Assembly: GCF_945952405.1 (NCBI RefSeq)
Contig: NZ_CAMFIA010000001.1
Coordinates: 124,001 to 188,000 of the forward strand
Source: an uncultured Stenotrophomonas sp.
Lineage (GTDB): Bacteria; Pseudomonadota; Gammaproteobacteria; Xanthomonadales; Xanthomonadaceae
Direction: 5' to 3'
Length of the DNA stretch: 64,000 nt
Below are positions 44,410 to 55,200 of this stretch, piece after piece (the first letter of the stretch is position 1; each line of letters begins with the position of its first letter). The notes beneath the pieces are model-generated. The model was given only the letters and a program-made list of their open reading frames with translations. It ran no database searches and was not told the DNA's origin. The position numbers were made by a program, and so were the translations under genes.

Positions 44410-44421
44410 CCCGCTCCGGGG

Positions 44422-46617
44422 ATGCGCTCAACGGAAGCAGCGCACGGGAACGTTATGCCACAGGGAGACGCGGCACCTTCGGTGCCGGGGGACGAAGGGG
44501 CGCACGAACACCAGGACCTTGCACTGCGGGGGCTGGTGCTGCTTGCTCAATTCCATGGCATCGCCGCTGACGCGGGTCAGCTGGCGCATGATGCTGGAGT
44601 GGGCAGTGCGGCAATGGACGAGACGACGCTGGTCCTCGCCGCGCGCAAGCTGGGCCTGAAGGCCAGAGTGAGTTCGACAGCGCTGGCTCGCCTGGCGCTG
44701 ACCAGTCTTCCGGCGCTGGCACTGGGTGACAACGGCGACGCCTTCATCATTGCCCGGATCACCGGCGACCAGGTGCTGATCCATGACCTCACCCAGCGGC
44801 GTCCACGCACCATCGACATGCCCGCGCTGCAGCAGCGCTATCGGGGGCGACTTCTGCAGGTGGCCTCGCGGGCGTCGGTGCTTGGCGAACTGGCCCGCTT
44901 TGATTTCAGCTGGTTCATTCCTGCAGTCATCAAGTACCGGAAGATGCTTCTGGAGGTCTTTGTCGTCTCCTTCTTCATCCAGCTGTTTGCCCTGGTAACG
45001 CCCCTGTTCTACCAGGTGGTGATGGACAAGGTGCTGGTGCATCAAGGCCTGACCACGCTGGACGTGATCGCGATCGGCCTGGTGTCGATCGCCGTATTCG
45101 ACGTCGTCCTGAGCGGACTGCGTACCTATGTGTTCGCCCATACCACCAGCAAGATCGATGTCGAACTTGGTGCGCGCCTGTTCCGCCATGTGCTGGCATT
45201 GCCGCTGGCCTATTTCGAGTCCCGCCGCGTGGGTGACACCATCGCCCGCGTGCGCGAACTGGAGAACATACGCAGTTTCCTGACCGGGCAGGCCCTGACA
45301 TCGGTACTCGACCTGTTCTTTACCATGGTCTTCCTCGCCGTGATGTTCTACTACAGCGGTTTGCTGACACTGATCGTGGTGATGTCACTGCCGGTCTACG
45401 CGCTGATTTCCGCCGGCATCACGCCGGTGCTGCGCAAGCGGCTGGACGAGAAGTTCGCACGCGGCGCCGACAACCAGTCCTTCCTTGTCGAGACGATCAG
45501 CGGTATCGGTACGGTCAAGGCCAGCGCGGTCGATCCGCGGGTGACGCGCACCTGGGACAACCAGTTGGCCGGCTATGTGAATGCCGGTTTCGCGGTCACC
45601 CGGATTGCCACTGTTGGCCAACAGAGCGTGCAGCTGGTGCAGAAGCTGGTCAGTGTCGCCATCCTGTTCTGGGGCGCGAAGCTGGTGATCGACGGCAGGC
45701 TGTCACTGGGCCAGCTGATCGCGTTCAACATGCTGTCCGGGCAGGTGGCTGCACCGATCATCCGGCTGGCACAGTTGTGGCAGGAGTTCCAGCAGGTCGG
45801 CATCTCGGTCCAGCGTCTGGGCGACATTCTCAACACGCGTACCGAACTGCCGGGCAGCCGCATGGCACTGCCGCCGATCCGGGGTGACATCACGTTTGAA
45901 CAGGTCGGATTCCGCTATCGAACGGATACACCCGAGATCCTGGCTGGCATTGACCTGCACATCCCGGCCGGGCAGGTCATCGGCATCGTCGGGCGTTCCG
46001 GCTCAGGCAAGAGCACATTGACCAAGCTGGTCCAGCGCCTGTACACGCCCGAGCGCGGCCGTGTGCTGGTGGATGGGCATGACCTGGCCCTGGCCGACCC
46101 TGCCTGGCTGCGACGGCAGCTGGGCGTGGTGCTGCAGGAGAATTTCCTGTTCAACCGCAGCGTGCGCGACAACATCGCGCTGAGCGATCCCGGCATGCCG
46201 CTGGATCGGGTGATCCAGGCGGCAACCCTGGCCGGCGCGCACGAGTTCATCTCGGCCCTGCCCGAAGGCTATGACACCCGGGTGGGCGAGCACGGCGCCG
46301 GCCTGTCGGGCGGACAGCGGCAGCGGGTGGCGATCGCGCGTGCGCTCATCACCGATCCGCGCATCCTGATCCTGGACGAAGCGACCAGCGCGCTCGACTA
46401 CGAGTCCGAACATGCGGTGATGGCCAACATGCGCGAGATCTGCAAGGGTCGCACCGTCATCATCATCGCCCATCGCCTGTCCACCGTGCGCAGGGCCAAC
46501 CGCATCGTCGTGGTCGATCGCGGCCGCATTGTCGAAAGTGGAACCCATGATGAGCTGCTGGCCGGGGCCGGTGGCCACTATGCCCAGCTGCACCGCCTGC
46601 AGCAGGGGGCCGCATGA
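44422..46617 (+). CDS. type I secretion ABC transporter with C39-like domain (HlyB family)
   Basis: This 731-residue inner-membrane exporter ATPase powers secretion of an RTX-type substrate. Residues about 30-155 form a C39-peptidase-like domain ([19 protein letters not shown]), but the catalytic Cys is replaced. It is therefore a non-cleaving CLD as in HlyB, which binds substrate. Six membrane helices follow ([18 protein letters not shown] and others). The nucleotide-binding domain has Walker [10 protein letters not shown] near 524, LSGGQRQR near 629 and [12 protein letters not shown] near 650. Its stop overlaps the HlyD gene start by 4 bp. An in-frame ATG at 44455 is an alternative start. 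The TolC partner is not encoded in this window. Confidence 0.95.
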   Translation: MRSTEAAHGNVMPQGDAAPSVPGDEGAHEHQDLALRGLVLLAQFHGIAADAGQLAHDAGVGSAAMDETTLVLAARKLGLKARVSSTALARLALTSLPALALGDNGDAFIIARITGDQVLIHDLTQRRPRTIDMPALQQRYRGRLLQVASRASVLGELARFDFSWFIPAVIKYRKMLLEVFVVSFFIQLFALVTPLFYQVVMDKVLVHQGLTTLDVIAIGLVSIAVFDVVLSGLRTYVFAHTTSKIDVELGARLFRHVLALPLAYFESRRVGDTIARVRELENIRSFLTGQALTSVLDLFFTMVFLAVMFYYSGLLTLIVVMSLPVYALISAGITPVLRKRLDEKFARGADNQSFLVETISGIGTVKASAVDPRVTRTWDNQLAGYVNAGFAVTRIATVGQQSVQLVQKLVSVAILFWGAKLVIDGRLSLGQLIAFNMLSGQVAAPIIRLAQLWQEFQQVGISVQRLGDILNTRTELPGSRMALPPIRGDITFEQVGFRYRTDTPEILAGIDLHIPAGQVIGIVGRSGSGKSTLTKLVQRLYTPERGRVLVDGHDLALADPAWLRRQLGVVLQENFLFNRSVRDNIALSDPGMPLDRVIQAATLAGAHEFISALPEGYDTRVGEHGAGLSGGQRQRVAIARALITDPRILILDEATSALDYESEHAVMANMREICKGRTVIIIAHRLSTVRRANRIVVVDRGRIVESGTHDELLAGAGGHYAQLHRLQQGAA

Positions 46618-48035
46618 AGCACATCCGCGACGGACTGCGTGATTTCGCCTCACGTTACATTGCTGTATTCAAGGCGGCCTGGCGCAATCGCCACGCACTG
46701 GATCCGCTGCCGCGCGATGCCGATGAGCGTGCGTTTCTGCCTGCGCACCTGGAGCTGGTCGAAACGCCGACCTCGCCGGCCGCACGCTGGACCCTGCGCA
46801 TCATCATGGCGCTGTTCTGCGTGGCGTTGCTCTGGGCCACCCTCGGCAAGCTCGATATCGTCGCGGTAGCACCCGGCAGGACCGTCATCGACTCGCGTAC
46901 CAAGGTGGTGCAGCCGGTGGAAACCGGCGTGGTGCGGCGAATCCTGGTGCGCGACGGGCAGGTGGTGAAGGCCGGGCAGGTGCTGATCGAGCTTGACCCG
47001 ACCGCAACGGCGGCCGATGTGGTCAAATCCGGCGACGCCTTGCTGAATGCACGGATGACCGCGATGCGCCTGCGGGCACTGGACATGGCCGTGCAGGCGG
47101 GTGAAGTGCCAGTGATCCGTGCGGAGCCGGACCTGCCGGCCGACCGCGTCCTGGCCGAGCAGATGCTGGCACGCAGCCAGTACGAGGCATTGCAGGCCAA
47201 GCGGCATAATCTGCAGGCTGTGATCTCACAGCGTCGCGCCGAATGGGAAACCGTCCAGGCCGCAGTCAAGCCATTGGCGGAGTCGGCACGGATCTCCACG
47301 TTGCGGGCGGATGACTATCGCCGCCTGCTGGAAGGCAACTATGTCGGCCGCCATGACTATCTGCTTCGTGAGCAGGAGCGCATCGCGGGCGAGCGTGACC
47401 TGCTGGCGCAACGCAACCGCCTGCGGGAGATCCGGTCCGCCCAGCAGGCTGCCGAGGAAGAGCTGCGCGTACTGATGGCGGATTTCCGCCAACAGACGCT
47501 GGACGGCCTGCGCGCCGCGCAGGAGCAGGTCGGCCAGATGACGCCCGAAGTCTCGCGCACGGGCCAGCGTGACCAGCAGAAGATCCTGCGCGCCCCGGTC
47601 GATGGCACCGTACAGCAGTTGGCCGTGCATACCGTGGGCGGTGTTGTCACTCCGGCGCAGCCGCTGTTGGCCGTGGTGCCCAGCGGGGAAGCGCTGGAAG
47701 TGGAGGCCAGCATCCTCAACAAGGATGTCGGCTTTGTCCGCAATGGCCAGCCGGTGACTGTGAAAGTCGAGAGCTTCCCGTACACACGCTATGGATACCT
47801 GACGGGCAGGGTGGTGAGCGTGTCGCATGATGCCTTGCAGGACGAAAAGCTGGGCCTGGTGTTTCCGGTGCGGATACGTCTGGACAGCGCAACGCTGGAG
47901 ATTGATGGCATCCGCGTGCGGATGACCGCTGGCATGAACCTGAATGCCGAGATCAAGACCGGCAGGCGACGGGTGATCGACTACCTGTTGAGCCCGTTGC
48001 GCCAGCATGCGGGCGAAGCGATGCGTGAGCGGTAG
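46614..48035 (+). CDS. type I secretion membrane-fusion protein (HlyD family)
   Basis: This 473-residue adaptor links the inner-membrane ATPase to an outer-membrane channel. One transmembrane helix near residues 59-77 ([18 protein letters not shown]) is followed by the first half-lipoyl domain ([40 protein letters not shown]). A long coiled coil comes next (about 130-320), then the second half-lipoyl and barrel part ([31 protein letters not shown]) and the conserved C-terminal [21 protein letters not shown]. The order and coupling with the ATPase gene make this a complete type I exporter apart from the outer-membrane channel. Confidence 0.95.
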   Translation: MKHIRDGLRDFASRYIAVFKAAWRNRHALDPLPRDADERAFLPAHLELVETPTSPAARWTLRIIMALFCVALLWATLGKLDIVAVAPGRTVIDSRTKVVQPVETGVVRRILVRDGQVVKAGQVLIELDPTATAADVVKSGDALLNARMTAMRLRALDMAVQAGEVPVIRAEPDLPADRVLAEQMLARSQYEALQAKRHNLQAVISQRRAEWETVQAAVKPLAESARISTLRADDYRRLLEGNYVGRHDYLLREQERIAGERDLLAQRNRLREIRSAQQAAEEELRVLMADFRQQTLDGLRAAQEQVGQMTPEVSRTGQRDQQKILRAPVDGTVQQLAVHTVGGVVTPAQPLLAVVPSGEALEVEASILNKDVGFVRNGQPVTVKVESFPYTRYGYLTGRVVSVSHDALQDEKLGLVFPVRIRLDSATLEIDGIRVRMTAGMNLNAEIKTGRRRVIDYLLSPLRQHAGEAMRER

Positions 48036-48297
48036 TCTCGTTCATATGGCGGCACCGACGAGGTAAATGTCGGCAGCGGGCGATCTCTGCACGCCGGCTC
48101 CGATTGGCAGGCCAGGGCCGGTCACGCAACAAGCGCGAGGTCTGCTGCGGCTGGGCTGAGGCGAGGGCTAAACCCTGTGACGCTTGCCGGGATACGGGTA
48201 GTGGGAACCCTGACGTTGGAGCAGGGTCCCGGACCCTATGTGCCGCCGGGATGATCCTGGTCGCTACCCCTTCTGTATCCCCTCCAGGAACTGAGTC
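48036..48297. other. 262-bp gap between the exporter genes and the RTX gene
   Basis: No gene is visible here. A palindrome-like segment (GGGAACCCTG ... CAGGGTCCC around 48200-48230) lacks a T-run, so it is not a clear terminator. The gap may hold a separate promoter for the RTX gene. Confidence 0.5.
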
Positions 48298-51200
48298 ATG
48301 AGCGAACCGAACCACATCGTCGGAACCGACAGCTTTGACAATCTTTACGGAACAGAAGATGACGATGTTCTCGAGGGACTGGATGGTTACGACCTTCTGT
48401 ATGGACGGGGAGGTAACGACGTTCTGCTGGGCGGCTACGCCGGGGATCATCTCTTTGGTGGTACGGGAAACGATCTACTGATAGGTGGTCCAGGCGACGA
48501 CTTTCTGAGTGGCGATGAGGGGGACGATGTCTATCGTTTCGATAACGGCTTCGGCAACGACGTGATCGAATCACGGGGGCAGTCTGGCAGCGATGTGGTT
48601 GAGTTCACCGGCACCCTGGTGCTGTCCGCCTTCAGCTTCAGGTTCGAGGACGGAGGCCTGATGCTTGAAGCATTTGGCAACAGCCTTCTTCTGTCGGACT
48701 TTTCTCTTGATGCTGCATATCCGATACAAGAGTTTCGTTTTGCTGACGGCATCGTGTTGACGGCGAGTCAGCTTTACGATTGGGCAATGAGGCCAACGGC
48801 AGCCGATCAGGTGCTTCACGGCACTGAAGGCGACGATGTGATACATGGCGGCGGTGGCAATGATTGGTTGATCGGAAATGGAGGCGACGACAGCCTCTGG
48901 GGGGATGATGGCAACGACTTACTCCAAGGACGCGACGGCAATGACGTCCTTCATGGAGGCTCTGGCGACGACGACCTCTATGGGGACAGCGGAGACGACG
49001 TTCTCATCGGTGGTAGTGGCGCCGATCGCCTTTCGGGGGGGGATGGCAGCGATACCTATCGTTTCGAAACCGGCTTCGGTGCCGACGAGATCGATGAGCC
49101 TGCATCGGGCAACGCGGCCGACCTTGATTTCATCGAGTTCGGCAATGGAATCCTGGCCTCCAGCGTTCTGCTGTTCCGCGAAGCTGACGACCTTCTGCTG
49201 AAGCTGGCGGGCAATACAACGGACAGCATCCGCGTCCGGAATTTCTACGTCGCATCCGAGCCGGGCGTGGAAGGCATCGACGGTGTGAGGTTTGCCGATG
49301 GCACCTACTGGAACGCAGCCGAGCTTCGCCAGCGTGTGCTGACACCCAATGATACGGCCCAGCTGATGATCGGCACCGAGCTCGCCGATGTGCTGGATGG
49401 TGGCGGTGGAAATGACACGCTGGAGGGAGGCGGTGGCGATGACGAACTCATTGGCGGGTCCGGCCACGATGTCCTGCGCGGCGGGACCGGCAACGACCTC
49501 CTGAAGGGGGGCAGCGGCGACGACGAACTTGACGGTGGTGACGGTGATGACCGACTGGTTGGTGGTACAGGCAATGATCGCCTGTCAGGCGGGGCGGGCA
49601 CCAATACCTATGTCTTTGCGCGTGGAGACGGGGCAGACACCATCAGCGCTGCCGGCTCGGAGGGGCTGGATGTGCTCGAGCTGGGCGTGGGACTGGGGCG
49701 CGCCGAACTCGCCTTCGTGCGGCAGGACGACGCGCTGCGAATCGATGTGATCGGCAGCGCGGACAGCATCTTCGTCGAGAATGCGTTCAATGGCGGGGCC
49801 CTGTCGCGCTTGCGCTTCGCTGATGGCAGCGTGCTGGAAGTCGCGCAGATGCGCGAGCTGGCCCTGCTCGAGCATCGCGGCAGTGGCCTAGCGGACACGC
49901 TGGCTGGGGGCCTTGCGAATGACTATCTCCTTGGCCTGGATGGCAATGACATCTTGAACGGCGGCGCCGGCGATGACCTCCTGGAAGGCGGCCGTGGCAA
50001 CGATACCCTTGACGGTGGAACCGGCAACGACACCTACGTGTTCGCGCCCGGATGGGGGCAGGATGTCATCCTCAACCTTGACGTGCATGCCGATGGACTG
50101 GATACGGATCGTATCGTGTTCGTTGGCGGTATCCGCGCGGAAGACGTGGAGGTATCCAGTTCCGGGCATGACCTGGTGCTTCGGCACAAGGCCACGGCGG
50201 ACCGGGTGACGGTGAGTGGCTTCTTCGTCGATGCGGTGGGACAGGATCGCCAGATCGATGAAGTGCAGTTCAGTGATGGCAGCATCTGGACGCTGGCCGA
50301 TCTCTACCAGGCTCAGCAGGTCGGGACATCTGCAGCCCAGACGATGCATGGCGGAGCGCTCGCCGACCTGCTCGATGCCGGTGGCGGGAACGACTGGCTG
50401 TATGGGCACGATGGCGACGATACGCTGGTCGGCGGAGCCGGTCATGATGTGCTGGTGGGGGGCCGCGGCAGCGATACCTACCGCTTCGACCTCGGCTGGG
50501 GCTCCGACATCATCGACAACAGTGCGGCAGGTGATACCGCGTCGGATATCGACCGGGTTGTCTTCGGCACCAGTGTGGCGGTCCAGGATATCCGCGTGTC
50601 GAGCCGCCTGGATGATCTGGTGCTCCAGCATGCCAACGGCGACTCGGTAACATTGCAGAACTTCTTCGGCCCGGGTAATCAGGTCCAGGAGGTGGTGTTT
50701 GCCGATGGGACGCGCTGGATGCAGTCTGATCTGCTGCAGATGCAGCTGCCCGGCGACGCCAGCGATCAGTATCTGTACGGCACCGCACTCAATGATCTGA
50801 TCCAGGGACTGGACGGCAACGACCAGTTGTACGGCAATGCCGGTGCTGACACCCTGGAGGGCGGTGCCGGAGATGACGTGCTGGATGGCGGTACCGGCAA
50901 CGACATCCTGGATGGCGGCGAAGGCAACGACATCTTTGTATTCGCGCGTGGCAGCGGGCATGACCGCATCATCAGCCAGGATCCGGACGGTGCCTTCTGG
51001 GATGTCCTGCAGATGGGGACAGGCATTGCCGCAAGCGACGTCACGCTCAGCAGGAGTGGCAGGGATGTGGTGCTCACCCTCGACGGTGGCAACGACAGCG
51101 TAACCCTGGTTGACTTCCTGCCTGCCGTGGAAGGTGACTGGCCCACCGCACTGGATGAAATCTGGTTTGCCGATGGCACGGTATGGGATGCTCCCGGCAT

Positions 51201-51366
51201 CGTTTCGGCATTGCCGGTGCAGGCTTCCGCGCAGGGCGCCGAGGTCGGTCAGCTGGTCGCTGCGATGGCAACGTCGGCTGCCGACAGCGGCCGTTTCCTG
51301 CAGCCACATGCGGACCGCTCCGAAGCAGGTACGCAGCTGTTCGCCGTGCACACGCTGCTGCGATGA
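48298..51366 (+). CDS. RTX calcium-binding repeat protein, type I secretion substrate
   Basis: This 1022-residue protein is built of six tandem modules of about 165 residues. Each has a block of glycine-rich nonapeptides (GNDxLxGGxGDDxLxGG type, which bind calcium outside the cell), a YRF or YVF segment, then a beta region ending in FADGTxW and a linker helix, like haemolysin-type calcium-binding related domains. I see no enzymatic or pore-forming domain. The last ~60 residues lack glycine repeats and could be the C-terminal type I signal. There is no N-terminal signal peptide. With the exporter directly upstream, secretion by it is very likely. The first third has visibly lower GC content than its neighbours. 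Confidence 0.92.
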   Translation: MSEPNHIVGTDSFDNLYGTEDDDVLEGLDGYDLLYGRGGNDVLLGGYAGDHLFGGTGNDLLIGGPGDDFLSGDEGDDVYRFDNGFGNDVIESRGQSGSDVVEFTGTLVLSAFSFRFEDGGLMLEAFGNSLLLSDFSLDAAYPIQEFRFADGIVLTASQLYDWAMRPTAADQVLHGTEGDDVIHGGGGNDWLIGNGGDDSLWGDDGNDLLQGRDGNDVLHGGSGDDDLYGDSGDDVLIGGSGADRLSGGDGSDTYRFETGFGADEIDEPASGNAADLDFIEFGNGILASSVLLFREADDLLLKLAGNTTDSIRVRNFYVASEPGVEGIDGVRFADGTYWNAAELRQRVLTPNDTAQLMIGTELADVLDGGGGNDTLEGGGGDDELIGGSGHDVLRGGTGNDLLKGGSGDDELDGGDGDDRLVGGTGNDRLSGGAGTNTYVFARGDGADTISAAGSEGLDVLELGVGLGRAELAFVRQDDALRIDVIGSADSIFVENAFNGGALSRLRFADGSVLEVAQMRELALLEHRGSGLADTLAGGLANDYLLGLDGNDILNGGAGDDLLEGGRGNDTLDGGTGNDTYVFAPGWGQDVILNLDVHADGLDTDRIVFVGGIRAEDVEVSSSGHDLVLRHKATADRVTVSGFFVDAVGQDRQIDEVQFSDGSIWTLADLYQAQQVGTSAAQTMHGGALADLLDAGGGNDWLYGHDGDDTLVGGAGHDVLVGGRGSDTYRFDLGWGSDIIDNSAAGDTASDIDRVVFGTSVAVQDIRVSSRLDDLVLQHANGDSVTLQNFFGPGNQVQEVVFADGTRWMQSDLLQMQLPGDASDQYLYGTALNDLIQGLDGNDQLYGNAGADTLEGGAGDDVLDGGTGNDILDGGEGNDIFVFARGSGHDRIISQDPDGAFWDVLQMGTGIAASDVTLSRSGRDVVLTLDGGNDSVTLVDFLPAVEGDWPTALDEIWFADGTVWDAPGIVSALPVQASAQGAEVGQLVAAMATSAADSGRFLQPHADRSEAGTQLFAVHTLLR

Positions 51367-52166
51367 GCCCGCCGCCCGTGTCGGCGACCCCGGAGTCGGT
51401 GGTGTTCCCGTTGGGAGGACTGCACCTCGGTGACCTGCTGATGGCGCTGCCGGCGATTGCCGCAGTGCGACGCTTCGCCACGCCGGTTATATCGGGGCTG
51501 CAGCCGCGGCACTTTGCCGCGGTGTCGGCGCTGCCCCTGCTGTTCCGGCACAACGGTCCGCCGGCGGCACGCACGCTGTTGCCGGTGTGGCGGAGCGGCG
51601 AGCACCGAACCGATGGCTGGCTGGCCACGCTCGGTGCTGGCGTGGAGCCTGAGCGGATGGCGATCCCGGTGCGTGGCCTGGCGCAGGCACACGGCGCCTT
51701 GCCGGGACCGGGCTGGGCATTGCTCAGCCCTTGGGCGGACCATCCGCCCAAGCGCTGGCACGCGCAGGGTTGGCAGCAGGTGGCGGCGCACCTGCGCGGG
51801 CGTGGATACCGGATCGCCCTGATTGGCCCCAGGTCTTCGGCGGCGCTTGTCTCACAGATTGGCGCAGCCGCAGATCGCGTGCTGGTCGGCATGGATTCGC
51901 CGACAACCTGGCCGGCACTGCTGACCCGTGCCGACATCGTGGTCAGTCCGGATACGGGCTGCGTGCATATGGCCGATGCCCTGGGCGTGCCGGTGGTGGG
52001 GTTGTATGGCCCGACCTCTGCTGCCGAGTATGGTCCGTACTGGCAACGCGATTTCTGTGCGAGTGCACCGGACATGGCGTCGCTGCGGGCAGATGCGGTC
52101 TGCGAAAGAATTGATGGCCTGCTGTCCGGGCTTGGACGGCAGAGGCAGGATCGCGCCGCGCCCTAA
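51363..52166 (+). CDS. glycosyltransferase family 9 (heptosyltransferase-like)
   Basis: This 267-residue GT-B protein has the GT9 landmarks LGGLHLGDLLMALPAIAAVRR at the N-terminus, LLSPWADHPPKRWHAQGW, and the nucleotide-sugar motif VSPDTGCVHMADALGVP followed by VVGLYGPTSAAEYGPY. Usual heptosyltransferases are 320-350 residues, so this is short. It overlaps the RTX gene by 4 bp and lies 78 bp before the giant YD-repeat gene, not in a lipopolysaccharide cluster. That position suggests it sugar-modifies a product of this operon, in the cytoplasm before export. This is inference, and a role in envelope glycan synthesis is the alternative. Confidence 0.88.
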   Translation: MSPPPVSATPESVVFPLGGLHLGDLLMALPAIAAVRRFATPVISGLQPRHFAAVSALPLLFRHNGPPAARTLLPVWRSGEHRTDGWLATLGAGVEPERMAIPVRGLAQAHGALPGPGWALLSPWADHPPKRWHAQGWQQVAAHLRGRGYRIALIGPRSSAALVSQIGAAADRVLVGMDSPTTWPALLTRADIVVSPDTGCVHMADALGVPVVGLYGPTSAAEYGPYWQRDFCASAPDMASLRADAVCERIDGLLSGLGRQRQDRAAP

Positions 52167-52244
52167 ACTGTTCTGCGCACCCCTGGATAACTGGAGAAGG
52201 AGCCGACGGAGAGCCGCGGCTGTTCACCAATTCGAGGGCGAGTG

Positions 52245-55200
52245 ATGGCCGCAGTGATTTCAGGGAATGGTCTGGGTCTGTTCAACAGTTCTTTGCAGGC
52301 CGGCCTGGGGCTGGGCAGCGACGCACGCCTCGGCGCGCAGGGCAGCACTCGCCAGTATGTGAATATCGCCAACGGCAATCTCGTGCTGCAGGGCCAGGAT
52401 GAACAGCTCCTGTTCCGCGGCATGTCGATCGGGCAGCTGCGTACCTACAACAGCCAGGGACTGTCCAGCCAGGTGGGCGCGGACGGTTGGCTGACCGGCT
52501 TCGAGCGCCGGGTCGAGCTCCTTGCCGGAACGGTGAACAGCGCAGGCAGCATCATGCGCCTGCACACAGGGGATGGCGCCTTCCAGGACTTTGCCTACGC
52601 CGGGAATGGCAGCTACCAGTCCACCTCCGGCGATGGCGCGCATGATTCGCTGACATACGCCTCTGCAACGCGTTCGTGGACGTATGTGGAAGGCAGTACG
52701 CGGCGCGAGGAAACCTACGCGGATCACGCCAATGCGACCTTGAAGGGGCGGCTGACGCGCCTGCGCGATCTGCGCGGCGACGCAGCCAATCCGACCACCT
52801 GGGACGTTCTCTACGATGGTGCAGGGCGCATCACGCAGATCCGCAGCAAGGACATCGCGGCTGGCGCAACGCCGGACGGAATGGTGTTCAGCTATGACGC
52901 TGCGGGACGGCTCTCGGGCGTATCGACCCGCGAGAACGGCGTGCTGCTCGGCCAGGTCGGCTACGGGTATGACAGCGTTGGCCGCCTCACGTCCGTACTG
53001 GTCGACCTGACGCCGCGCGACGGGGTGAACGACCGCGACAGCTGGGATGCGGGGAACGCTGCCGCGAACGATGGCTACCTGTTCCGTACCACCTACAGCT
53101 ATGTTGATGCGACCAGCCTGCAGATCAGTCAGGTGCGCCAGAGTGATGGCTTGCTGGTCAGCTATACCTACGATACTGCCGGCCGGATCCGCTCGGTAAC
53201 CAGTGGCGATGCCAACGCCGACGACAGCGATGGCGTGGGGCAGACCCTGTTCTACAGCTATGACACCAACAACCGCCGCACCGACATCAGCGATGCCAGC
53301 GGCCGGACCTGGACCTACGGCTACGACGCGGCCGGCCAGCTGATCGAAGTGCAGGGGCCGGCCAGCGACGGCCTGCGCGACGTCAGCCAGTACACCTACG
53401 ACGCCGATGGCAACCTGGTGCAGAGCGTGACCCGTCGTGCGGGACAGGTACTGGCCCAGGCCGACTTCGAGTACGACGCGCAGGGCAACCTCACCTGGCA
53501 GTGGAACCGGATCGAGGGCGGTGCATCCGCTGCTGCCTCGGCGATCCACCGAACCTACACGGCAGGCAATCAGCTGGCGTCGGAAACCGTGTTCGCCGGG
53601 CTGGATGCGGATGGCGCAGGCAGTGCCGCGGCTCCCAGCGGCGGTGCCACCACCCACTATCTGTATGACGCGCAGAATCGCCTGCGCTTCACCATCAACC
53701 CCGCTGGCGAGGTAAGCGAGTCCCGCTATGCTGGTGCAGGCAATGGGATCGGGCAGCTGGCGTCCACGCGTCGCTACCTCGGCGCTACCTTCAGCGGTAC
53801 GTTCACCACCACCGATCTGGAGACCTGGGCGGCCGGGCAGCTCGCGCAGAGTGGTCTCACCGAATACGCCTATGACCTCCGGGGTCGCCTGAGCCAGACC
53901 CGCGCGTATGCCCAGGTGGATGGCGCTGGCAATGGCGTGCAGGACGATGGTCTCGAGATCATCGACTACGTGCACGACGCGCAGGGACTGCTGCGTGAGA
54001 AGGCGGTGACCCGCTATGCCGGTGGCAGGGACGGCGGCGTTGCCAGCCAGCGTGAGGTGGCAAGCTACACCTACGATGGCATGGGCCGGCTGTTGAGCGA
54101 GATCGTCCAGCAGCACGCACTGGACGGGGCATCGGATGTACTGATCCTGCGCACCAGTACCTGGATCTACCAGGACTCCGGAAGCACCGTGCGCACGGTG
54201 CTGCAAGGCGGCGGCGATGCCGGCGATCTGCTGCGCACCGAAGTGCGTGATGCGGCCGGACGCCTGCTGGTGGTGACCGAATCGGCAGCGGCCGGGACCG
54301 GCGGCGTGCGCAGCACTCAGAACATCTACGATGCACTGGGCCAGCTGCGTGCAGTCCAGGACGCAAACGGCGGACGGACCTACTTCTTCTACGATGCCGA
54401 AGGACTGCTGGTAGGCCAGGTCGATGCGACCGGTGCAGTCGTGGAGTACGTGCGCGACCCGCTGGGGCGCGCCATCAGTACCATCGCCTACGCCACCCGC
54501 GTGGATACCGGCAACTGGTTGGCCGGCGGTGCCGTGGTCCCGGGTGAACTGGCCAATGTACGGCCGTCCACTGGCAGTGATGATCGCCGCACGTACGTCA
54601 CGTACGACGCGCTCGGGCACAAGCTCAGCGAGACCGATGCCGAAGGCGGCATTGTCACCTACCTGTACGACGGTGCTGGGCGCCTGCTGCAGACCACAGC
54701 AACCGACGCCGCCGGCACTGCCGAAACGGCGCGGGTGCAGCGCTATTTCTACGACGCGGCTGGCCGTGAACGCGCCAGGCTCGACGCCAATGGCTACCTG
54801 ACCGAGTTCCAGCGTGACGCGGGTGGCCGACTGGTTCGAACCTCCGCCTATGCCACGGTGGTTCCGATGGCACTGCGTGGCGCTGACGATCTGGACGCGT
54901 TGCGACCGGCATCGGCTGCGGCTGATGCGGTCACCCGGTACTTCCACGATGGGCGCGGCAATCTGGTTGGCCAGCTCGATGCGGAGGGCTACCTCACCGA
55001 GTATGTCTACGACGAAGCGCGCAACCAGCGTGCGGTGAAGGTCTACGCCCTGCGCCTTGATGCGGCCGACCCGGCCCTGGGGTTCAATGGCCTGCGCACG
55101 TTGGCGCAGGCCGGCGCCGCGCGGACCACCCAGCGCAGCTACGACGCGGCTGGGCGGCTGGTGGTGGAAGTCACCCCGGAAGGCAGGGTGACGCGTTTCA

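Noticed and set aside
48200..48230. Possible terminator between hlyD and the RTX gene
   Set aside because: The stem has mismatches and no T-run on either strand.
49888..51351. 487-codon open frame opposite the RTX gene
   Set aside because: The translation repeats regularly only because it mirrors the RTX repeats; it has no domain pattern of its own.
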